A stretch of 41,489 nucleotides of DNA, from positions 27,924 through 69,412 of the forward strand of contig DUCF01000074.1 of the NCBI GenBank assembly GCA_012959965.1, in the 5' to 3' direction. Below, piece by piece: positions 35,113-41,489 of this stretch. The notes beneath the pieces are model-generated. The model made no database searches. It saw only the letters and a program-made list of their open reading frames with translations, and was not told where the DNA came from. This DNA is from Candidatus Thioglobus sp. GTDB taxonomy: Bacteria; Pseudomonadota; Gammaproteobacteria; PS1; Pseudothioglobaceae. Numbering within the stretch: position 1 is the stretch's first letter; the number at the start of each line of letters is the position of its first letter. The position numbers and the translations under genes were made by a program.

Positions 35113-36435
35113 CTAGTGGGCTTTTAAAATAGCCCGGACGTAAGAAGCACCACTATGTGAAAAATCATTCAGTAAGTCGGCAATTGCGCCAATCAACAGA
35201 TCGACACTTTCCTCGCCAGATAGCTCTGTTACTATATCTACTAGATTATCTTGCACGCCTAAGTCTTTATACTCAACTGTCGCATCATTGACCACGTTGT
35301 TTGGCATCGCTCGAGCTAGCAATTCATGGATATCTTGAGCCTTTAAATAAGCCAATTCTGAAATGATGGTGACAATATGATCGTCCTCAAATTCACGTAC
35401 GTTTTCAGGGGTGTTGAGCGCTTGAATGGTTGGGTGTTGGTTATTTTTCTCGATATATGCTTGATTCATCACCAGACTTTGAAAATCCTCTATGGCAGTG
35501 TGGCGATTAGAGGCCAACTGGATAGTGTCTTTCTTTGCCTGCGAATAACCCGCCAAATCCTGCATGCCAACCCACAGCGTATCAACAGTGCTATTGCCCG
35601 GCAGAGGCGTCACATGATATGGGTTGGAAAAATCGCCCAAATAGTGCAGCCCCCACCCCATAAAGCGCCAACCCCAATAGTCGTGGCCGTTTTCAAAGGC
35701 GAACTCTGCAAGTTGTTTATAAAGCTGGATTCGATACTCTGGGTAAGTTTTTTCGAGGAACCCCCCCAAGGCGTAAACCAAGGATGACTCATGATAAAAC
35801 CCCATATGAAAAGGAGCTTGTGTGCCGTAATCTAAATTAGGGTTGCCAAATGGCTGCTTACCAAAACCATACTCTAGGCCATAATCAGTATTACTGTCGG
35901 TGAACAACCCAATATCCAAACCATGGTCCGGTTCGTCATTGGCGCTAGTGGCAACGTCAACTGGCGATACCATCTGCCCCTCGCTCAATTGCACCAGTTG
36001 CACATCGTATAAATAGGCTTTGTTTTTAAATATGCTCACTGCATCTGGAGAAATCAACGCTAGGCCAGCTCGCTTATCTCCCGGCAATAATTGCAAATAA
36101 ATGGGCCACTTGCTGTTGGGGTTTACTCTAATTGCCCGAGCAAAGCGCTTTCGGATGTCATTAACATTACCTGTTGCCACAAAAGCCAACTCGGGCGGAC
36201 GAGACGCGTAATACCACAAGTTCTCTCGCATCCACTCTTCTTGGGACTGCAAGAAAACAACCAATTTTTCTTCATTGGCTAGCAAAAATGATTCTAACGC
36301 TTCAACTTCAACCAATTCAGCTGAGCTAACTTCTGGCATAGACTGCAGAAGCTGCTTACTCACCAGTGTGTGGTTAGACCACGAGAATGCCTGGCCAGAA
36401 ATAATAAATAAGAAAATAAGCGGTATTAGGCGCAT
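35113..36435 (-). CDS. Secreted zinc-dependent phospholipase C/P1-nuclease-like protein
   Basis: This 440-residue protein has a signal peptide predicted to be cut after S18, leaving tryptophan W19 as the new N-terminus, followed by SNH. In bacterial phospholipase C an N-terminal Trp is a zinc ligand. The central motif HYLGDFSNPYH (about residues 265-275) is the usual H-x3-D-x3-P-x-H zinc motif of that superfamily. The likely role is hydrolysis of phosphodiesters outside the cytoplasm. It is longer than the classical enzymes, with an acidic insertion around residues 150-200. Substrate specificity is not established. Confidence 0.8.
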   Translation of the reverse strand: MRLIPLIFLFIISGQAFSWSNHTLVSKQLLQSMPEVSSAELVEVEALESFLLANEEKLVVFLQSQEEWMRENLWYYASRPPELAFVATGNVNDIRKRFARAIRVNPNSKWPIYLQLLPGDKRAGLALISPDAVSIFKNKAYLYDVQLVQLSEGQMVSPVDVATSANDEPDHGLDIGLFTDSNTDYGLEYGFGKQPFGNPNLDYGTQAPFHMGFYHESSLVYALGGFLEKTYPEYRIQLYKQLAEFAFENGHDYWGWRFMGWGLHYLGDFSNPYHVTPLPGNSTVDTLWVGMQDLAGYSQAKKDTIQLASNRHTAIEDFQSLVMNQAYIEKNNQHPTIQALNTPENVREFEDDHIVTIISELAYLKAQDIHELLARAMPNNVVNDATVEYKDLGVQDNLVDIVTELSGEESVDLLIGAIADLLNDFSHSGASYVRAILKAH

Positions 36436-36511
36436 GTGATTTGTTTTGTATTTAATAAATTATTTCCAGCACCCAAGTCTTGGAATCCGCCGTGTTGCTT
36501 GTCAAGAAAAG

Positions 36512-36575
36512 ACACCGTTCATGCCGTCTTTCTTTATTGGGAAGCGACAACTTTGACAGATCTTATTCACGGTGT
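36512..36575. repeat. Inverted repeat with long loop downstream of the DUF1059 gene
   Basis: ACACCGT (36512-36518) and ACGGTGT (36569-36575) flank about 50 bases. Read on the minus strand, the second arm is followed by CTTTTCTT. It could end transcription of the DUF1059 gene, but the long loop makes that weak. Confidence 0.35.
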
Positions 36576-36585
36576 TTAACAATTC

Positions 36586-36822
36586 TTAGTCTTCAGGTAA
36601 GGAATCAAACTCTTTTCTTTTCCCAGCGAGCCACTTTTGCATCGCTTCAGGATCTTGCATTAATTCACTCATCGCACCCATCGCTTTTAAATGGTCTTCA
36701 TCACCAGACTCAAACATCTCTTTACCGTGCACTTGACTCATCATGCCTATTTCATCAAAACTATTAGTCGAGAATAGCTTGTTACACGCCCCGCCCAATT
36801 GTTTGCAACTCATTGTTTTCAT
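36586..36822 (-). CDS. DUF1059-family small protein
   Basis: This 78-residue protein begins MKTMSCKQLGGACNKLF, the characteristic cysteine-containing start of DUF1059, followed by helical segments (SQVHGKEMFESGDEDHLKAM). The family has no known function; members are small and cytoplasmic. It has a purine-rich GGAGCGAGG-like ribosome site before the ATG. It is monocistronic. Confidence 0.8.
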   Translation of the reverse strand: MKTMSCKQLGGACNKLFSTNSFDEIGMMSQVHGKEMFESGDEDHLKAMGAMSELMQDPEAMQKWLAGKRKEFDSLPED

Positions 36823-37067
36823 AATGCCTCGCTCCTGAAGTTTACATCAATAGCTTATATGCTCTTGCCTCATTATATTCCTTCTAAATTAACAGCTAGT
36901 CAAATAATGACAGTCGCTCTTTAAGGGCGACACTTGTTAATTTCCCCTTACCCCAAAAGGAAAGTATTTTGCTATCCAGTTCTGCATCGTTTCTACCAGG
37001 GTGCTTTTGGCTGCATACATAGGCACAGGAGCCAGTCAGCCTGCAACATAATCGGTACAATCTCCTT

Positions 37068-38396
37068 ATGAAACACTGGATATTCATTCTAATTATATTT
37101 TCTCTAGGCTCTTTAGCAGATGAACCAAGCCTAGACTCCTACCAAAACAACCAAGTCCAACAAGTCGCGGGGCAGGTTTACTATACCTACGAACCACAGA
37201 TTAACACTAGAGTCAGGCAACAACCCTCTCTTGACAGTAACATCTTTGGGCTGCTCAATAATGACGATAGAAACCACGACACAGACATAAACCACAAAGA
37301 CTATAAATACACACCTTACAATGAGGAATGGATGAAAGTATTAGACTTTGATGGCAAGCTTCTTGGTTACAGTCGCCGCTCTCTTTTCTATAAAAGTAAT
37401 ACCATTATTAAGTATGAAGACTCTGTACAGACACCAAAAGGTACTTACAAGCTTGAGTTTATAGGACACCCATGGTCAGCCTCAAAGCGTACCTACGACA
37501 GTGGTAATTACTATTACAGCATAACCCTAGATGATACTGAGTTAATATATGAGAGAGGCTGGAAGAGCAACAAGAGACACCTTCAAGAGATGTATATACA
37601 AGAGGGAGAGTTTCTGCCGATGCAATTCCATACACTTGACATCCAAGGCAAAAGAGTTGGGTGGCTGTTTGGGTGGAATCAATATGCTAAATACGATTCA
37701 GACTTAGACTTTTCTTTTGCTAGACTTATTGTTCCTATTGGTAACAAAGGTGAGCTTTATACCGCTCAAGGTGAGGGGTTTAAGTTTAGAGTTATTGCAG
37801 ACTTTCTAGACAAGAAAGATAACCAGCTCATCATTACTGAAGGTCATATTCAAGACACCTTTGGTGTTAAAGCAAGATTTAATTATTATCACTTACCTTA
37901 CCAACACCTATTTACACTCGATGAAGATGATTTAATAAATGTAGAAACTGGGAATATAGAAATCTCTGAAAAACTCATTGATAGCAACCCATACTACGCT
38001 TACTCAATTGCCCTTAATTATGATGACTACGATGCCATTAGAAAGACCTCTAGCAGGTTTAAAGACACCCTAGATAAGGCAGCAAAAGAGTGCCCAGAAT
38101 ACGATTTAACTGTGGCGCAAAAGTGTCCAGAATGCGCTAAAGAGGGTATATTTAGGCCCACTGTCTACGTAGGCTATACCAATAGAACTCGAGAAAACTC
38201 AGCCGACAGGCATCAGGCGTATGATGAGCTTAAATCTTGCCTAGTAAGCGCAATAGGCAAGGATGCCTATCATTACTTGTACTTCTCAACCGGACTCTTC
38301 CCCTCTCAAAAAGTAATTGATGATTATCTTGAGAATGAGTATCGTTATATGGATGGGTATCTCTACTATCTTCACAAGAATGAGAGTGGCCATTAG
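37068..38396 (+). CDS. Secreted protein with SH3-like domain, otherwise unknown
   Basis: This 442-residue protein has a signal peptide (MKHWIFILIIFSLGSLA). Residues 42-115 contain an SH3b-like pattern (TRVRQQPSLDSNIFGLL, then EEWMKVLDFDGKLLGYSRRS). The rest has beta-rich, aromatic-rich sequence with a CPECAKEG cysteine pair near residue 350 and a C-terminal tyrosine-rich segment. No enzyme family was recognised. AT-rich codons and the empty flanks are compatible with recent acquisition, but this is weak. Cell wall contact is one possible role because of the SH3 domain. Confidence 0.7.
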   Translation: MKHWIFILIIFSLGSLADEPSLDSYQNNQVQQVAGQVYYTYEPQINTRVRQQPSLDSNIFGLLNNDDRNHDTDINHKDYKYTPYNEEWMKVLDFDGKLLGYSRRSLFYKSNTIIKYEDSVQTPKGTYKLEFIGHPWSASKRTYDSGNYYYSITLDDTELIYERGWKSNKRHLQEMYIQEGEFLPMQFHTLDIQGKRVGWLFGWNQYAKYDSDLDFSFARLIVPIGNKGELYTAQGEGFKFRVIADFLDKKDNQLIITEGHIQDTFGVKARFNYYHLPYQHLFTLDEDDLINVETGNIEISEKLIDSNPYYAYSIALNYDDYDAIRKTSSRFKDTLDKAAKECPEYDLTVAQKCPECAKEGIFRPTVYVGYTNRTRENSADRHQAYDELKSCLVSAIGKDAYHYLYFSTGLFPSQKVIDDYLENEYRYMDGYLYYLHKNESGH

Positions 38397-38446
38397 AGTT
38401 CGTGGCTCCAGCTATAATTCAACTTTAATCCGCACCACGAAAAGAA

Positions 38447-39310
38447 ATGGAAAACTTAAGAGGTATTTTATTCATGATTTTATCCATGGCTGGATTTGCT
38501 CTTGAAGATTTATTTATCAAACTTCTTTCGTCACACTTGCCGGTATCACAAATACTGATCACTCTTGGCTTCAGCGGGGCTGCTGTATTCTTAATTACCG
38601 CACTTCTAACTCGTGCACCGATTCTGCACAAGGATCTATTAAATAAACCTCTTATCATTCGTACATTTTGCGAGCTTTTTGCAGCATTGTTCTTTGTGTC
38701 TGCGATCGCTTTAACACCACTCTCTTCTGCGACGTCAATTTTAATGGCAACCCCACTAATGGTGACAATAGGGGCGGCGGTATTTTTTGGAGAAAAAGTT
38801 GGCTGGCGACGCTGGACCGCCGTAATAGTGGGATTTTGTGGGGTATTGTTAATCTTACGCCCAGGATTTGATAGCTTTATGCCAGCATCACTTCTAGCGG
38901 TTATTTCAACTTTATTTTTGGCAGTAAGGGATTTAGTAACACGTGCTATGCGCTTTGAGATTTCAACGACAACCGTTTCCATGTATGCCTTTTTTGCATG
39001 CGGCATCTCAGGCTTTATTGCCATGCCTTTCTATTCAACCATGGTCACCCCCTCTTCAATTGAAATAATGTATTTCGCTTCAGGCACGTTTGTCGGTGTA
39101 CTTGGATATTACGCAATCGTGCTTGCTACTCGCAAGGGGGATGTGTCAGTTATATCGCCATTCCGATACTCGCGCCTGGTGTTTGCTATGATTTTAGCCA
39201 TCATAATTCTCTCAGAAAGGCCGGACTCACTGACGCTGAGTGGGGCTGTAATTATCGTACTATCTGGCGTATACACGTTTATTCGCGAAAATAAACTCTC
39301 CAACTTGTAA
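38447..39310 (+). CDS. EamA/DMT-family transporter
   Basis: This 287-residue protein has ten hydrophobic helices in two EamA repeats; the first repeat boundary has the typical SATSILMATPLMVTIGAAVFFGEK. Family members export amino acids, drugs or nucleosides, and some take up S-adenosylmethionine. Substrate is unknown. No strong ribosome site is seen. Confidence 0.82.
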   Translation: MENLRGILFMILSMAGFALEDLFIKLLSSHLPVSQILITLGFSGAAVFLITALLTRAPILHKDLLNKPLIIRTFCELFAALFFVSAIALTPLSSATSILMATPLMVTIGAAVFFGEKVGWRRWTAVIVGFCGVLLILRPGFDSFMPASLLAVISTLFLAVRDLVTRAMRFEISTTTVSMYAFFACGISGFIAMPFYSTMVTPSSIEIMYFASGTFVGVLGYYAIVLATRKGDVSVISPFRYSRLVFAMILAIIILSERPDSLTLSGAVIIVLSGVYTFIRENKLSNL

Positions 39311-39406
39311 GAAGGCTCCTGTCTTATTGATGCGGCTATAATTGTGCGACAAGCTTTTGGCGTAGTTTGGATAGCGCCTAATAATATTTTATCTGTAGGG
39401 AATAAT

Positions 39407-40528
39407 ATGAAACAAGTAGTAATCAGCGGCACAGGCTTATACACCCCAAGCCAATCCATTTCCAATGATGAGCTGGTAGAGGCATTTAACGCCTTTGTGA
39501 GTGATTACAACGTAATCAACAAAGCCCAAATAGAGGCCGGCACGTTAGAGCCTTTAGCAGAAAGTAGTAGTGCTTTCATCGAAAAAGCATCGGGAATTAA
39601 AAGCCGTTATGTTGCTAATAAAGCGGGTATTTTAGACCCAAAACGGATGGCGCCTTTTATCCCTGAACGTTCTAATGATGAGCCATCCATTCAGTGCGAG
39701 ATGGCCATTTCTGCTGCTAAAGACGCCTTGGCTCAAGCCGGCAAGACGGCAGCTGATGTTGACATGGTTGTTGTAGCTTGCTCAAACTTGCAGCGCGCTT
39801 ACCCTGCCATTGCCGTTGAAGTGCAAACCGCACTGGGAATAAGCGGCTTTGCCTATGATATGAACGTGGCCTGTAGTTCGGCCACCTTTGGCATTCAGTC
39901 AGCCGTAAATGCCATTCAGTCTGGTTCCGCTGGATGTGTGTTGATGGTCAATCCCGAGATTTGTACTGCCCACTTGAACTTCCGTGATCGCGATAGCCAC
40001 TTTATTTTTGGTGATGCTTGCACCGCAGTGATTTTGGAAGATGCTGCTCAGTCTTCCAGTGAAAGCCAATTTAAAGTGCTGAACACTAAGCTACAAACAG
40101 TCTTCTCAAACAATATTCGTAACAATGCAGGCTTTCTGAACCGCTGTGATGAATCGGGCCTAGGTAAAATGGATAAGCTGTTTGTTCAAAACGGTCGCAA
40201 GGTCTTTAAAGAAGTATGCCCTATGGTGGCGGCACATATTAACGCTCAGCTTGATGAACTGAAAATTCCTGCCGACAACCTCACTCGATTGTGGCTACAC
40301 CAAGCGAATTTAAGCATGAATGGACTTATTTCCAAGCGAGTACTGGGACGTGAGGCCAGCCTTGAAGAATCTCCGGTGATCTTGGACCGCTATGCAAACA
40401 CCAGCTCGGCTGGCTCAATCATTGCCTTTCATCTATATAAAGATGACTTTAAAGCGGGCCAATTAGGCGTAATATGCAGCTTTGGAGCGGGCTACTCCAT
40501 CGGTAGCGCAGTACTTGAAAAATGCTGA
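39407..40528 (+). CDS. 3-oxoacyl-ACP synthase III-like (FabH2/PA3286-like)
   Basis: This 373-residue thiolase-fold protein has the catalytic cysteine C156 in MNVACSSATFG, the histidine in WLHQAN and asparagine in RYANTSSAGS. The N-terminal insertion (residues 26-50) is that of the longer Pseudomonas FabH-like protein PA3286, which condenses medium-chain acyl-CoA from beta-oxidation with malonyl-ACP. The open frame starts at 39344, but the ATG at 39407 begins the conserved KQVVISGTGLYTP and follows GTAGGG by six bases. It has no fab genes beside it and seems monocistronic. Confidence 0.9.
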   Translation: MKQVVISGTGLYTPSQSISNDELVEAFNAFVSDYNVINKAQIEAGTLEPLAESSSAFIEKASGIKSRYVANKAGILDPKRMAPFIPERSNDEPSIQCEMAISAAKDALAQAGKTAADVDMVVVACSNLQRAYPAIAVEVQTALGISGFAYDMNVACSSATFGIQSAVNAIQSGSAGCVLMVNPEICTAHLNFRDRDSHFIFGDACTAVILEDAAQSSSESQFKVLNTKLQTVFSNNIRNNAGFLNRCDESGLGKMDKLFVQNGRKVFKEVCPMVAAHINAQLDELKIPADNLTRLWLHQANLSMNGLISKRVLGREASLEESPVILDRYANTSSAGSIIAFHLYKDDFKAGQLGVICSFGAGYSIGSAVLEKC

Positions 40529-40610
40529 ATTGTGAAAGAAAGGTCATGGAATTTATATGCTCTGAGAGCGCCTAGGAGAGGCATTACTTAGGTCGAGGAA
40601 TAACCCTACT

Positions 40611-40637
40611 AACAGCATATAACAGCATATAACAGCA
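40611..40637. repeat. Tandem 10-bp repeats
   Basis: AACAGCATAT occurs twice in direct succession and begins a third time. It lies in the 363-base gap after the ketoacyl synthase gene, about 140 bases upstream of the attC site. Apart from these repeats and the attC, no other gene or site is seen in that gap. Confidence 0.65.
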
Positions 40638-40779
40638 GAAAGAGGTTGTGCTAATCAACCAGTTCATCATTCTCGTAGTTTTTCACTTTTTCTAAGTGCT
40701 AAGGTATTAAAGTTATTAATAAAATCATTGGTACAATGCTAATGGGAGCGGGTCTGTTACGATAACTATGCAAAAATCT

Positions 40780-40879
40780 GGCTAACAAGAAAATTAACAG
40801 GGACACTAACGCTTGCTCGGTCCCGCTTCGTTTCACATTTTAGCCAACTATTACTTAGCCTGTTATTTGGGCGTTACAC
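40780..40879 (+). repeat. Integron attC site of Vibrio type
   Basis: The 100-base element starts GGCTAAC (R''-like) and ends GTTACAC (R'-like), the core sequence at each end of an attC. Inside, TAACAGG (40795-40801) pairs with CCTGTTA (40859-40865), and GGGAC (40800-40804) pairs with GTCCC (40820-40824) in part of the loop. The stretches GCTTCGTTTCACATTTTAGC and GGGCGTTA are close to those of Vibrio-type chromosomal integron sites. The VOC gene begins 12 bases past its 3' end, the usual cassette geometry. No integrase gene is in the window. Confidence 0.75.
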
Positions 40880-40891
40880 TTAGGAGGAGAC

Positions 40892-41326
40892 ATGCAATTA
40901 ACACCTTTTCATATAGCTGTTCAAGTTCGGGATATTGATGAGGCTAGAGACTTCTATGGCGTTAAGATGGGACTTTCTGAAGGTAGAAGCATGGAGGCTT
41001 GGATTGATTTTAATATGTTTGGTCACCAGTTTGTAACCCATCTCAATCCAAAACTTGGTAAAACTGGGAAGATAATTAATATTTCAAATCCTGTTGATGG
41101 GCATGGGGTTCCAGTTCCTCATTATGGAGTTGTTATGAACTTTGAAGATTGGGAAGCTTTCGCTCTAAAAGTTAGCGAGTTCATTGATGATTTTATCATT
41201 GAGCCGCATGTGAGGTTTAAAGGAGAGCCAGGTGAACAAGGCACTATGTTTTTTTCAGATCCTTCTGGTAATGCGCTAGAGTTTAAAGCCTTTAGAAATA
41301 TTGAGTTGGAGCTTTTCGCAAAGTAA
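40892..41326 (+). CDS. VOC-family (glyoxalase/dioxygenase-fold) cassette-like protein
   Basis: This 144-residue protein has two VOC beta-alpha-beta modules with H7 (LTPFHIAVQVRD), a second ligand position near FGHQFVTH and E in GNALEFKAF. Such proteins bind a divalent metal and act on diverse small molecules; substrate is unknown. AGGAG precedes the ATG. The AT-rich composition, the attC 12 bases upstream and a TAACAAGGC box just after the stop (41332-41342) mark it as an integron cassette gene. The second attC half that would complete the cassette is not recognisable. Confidence 0.85.
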   Translation: MQLTPFHIAVQVRDIDEARDFYGVKMGLSEGRSMEAWIDFNMFGHQFVTHLNPKLGKTGKIINISNPVDGHGVPVPHYGVVMNFEDWEAFALKVSEFIDDFIIEPHVRFKGEPGEQGTMFFSDPSGNALEFKAFRNIELELFAK

Positions 41327-41489
41327 ATATTGTGTAACAAGGCAAGCTAAATAAACAAACTATTCATAATTCATTAAACTGGCTTTTTCATCTCATGTGT
41401 GGGGGAGAGTATAACAATAGTAACAGAGGTGTTGGTGAGCCCCCCCTAGGGGTTAAAGAGTCTGGGTAAATATGAGAACTGCCAACATT

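Noticed and set aside
36896-37060. Minus-strand frame reading GSCAYVCSQKHPGRNDAEL... upstream of the SH3-like gene
   Set aside because: The composition looks protein-like, but the only ATG overlaps the neighbouring start and no good ribosome site is placed for it. It may be a remnant; too weak to annotate.
1-41489. Search for tRNA, rRNA, CRISPR, insertion sequences and prophage genes
   Set aside because: No cloverleaf-like tRNA, rRNA segment, repeat-spacer array, transposase or phage gene was recognised by reading. A small RNA could still be missed.

Overview
The window looks like chromosomal DNA of a marine, moderately AT-rich gammaproteobacterium. The evidence is an EnvZ/OmpR-like two-component pair, a Pseudomonas-type secondary FabH, a Vibrio-style integron attC site and two osmolyte-degradation modules. 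This assignment is inference; no rRNA or tRNA gene is present to anchor it.

Bases 1-12631 (minus strand) hold a tightly packed cluster of twelve genes. In transcription order it encodes a B12-binding corrinoid protein, a DUF1638 protein, a MetV-like zinc/cysteine protein, a MetF-like methylene-THF reductase, a methyl-THF:corrinoid methyltransferase, a GFA-family zinc protein, a RACo-type corrinoid activator and an MttB-superfamily methyltransferase without pyrrolysine. After a structured leader of about 210 nt come formate-THF ligase, FdhD and an NAD-linked formate dehydrogenase (beta subunit, then alpha subunit cut by the window edge). Together these could strip a methyl group from a quaternary amine, pass it by corrinoid to THF, and oxidise it to CO2 with gain of ATP and NADH. 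FolD would have to act from elsewhere. Three of the proteins end or begin in poly-arginine tails, and a fourth has a basic tail.

Bases 12869-20842 hold an EnvZ/OmpR-like pair (minus), then a small secreted protein, a TolC-type channel and an RND pump (plus) with no adapter protein, then a second small secreted protein. The two small proteins have related signal peptides and nearly superimposable promoters with a 10-bp-period GTTAC repeat, so they probably form one regulon of the adjacent pair. A 55-residue gene follows on the minus strand.

Bases 20954-29897 hold a class I glutamine amidotransferase, an MFS carrier coupled to glycerol kinase, a Pr6Pr-type membrane protein, the modABC molybdate importer (useful to the formate dehydrogenase), a Sel1-repeat protein, a small membrane protein and a lipase-like hydrolase.

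Bases 29911-33420 hold a promoter and folded leader, a cystathionine gamma-synthase-family PLP enzyme, and the ectoine catabolic enzymes DoeA and DoeB in one operon.

Bases 33547-41489 hold two DMT exporters, a small Cys-rich protein, a zinc phospholipase C-like secreted protein, a DUF1059 protein, an SH3-like secreted protein, a FabH-like ketoacyl synthase, and a lone attC site followed by a VOC-family gene that looks like a stranded integron cassette.
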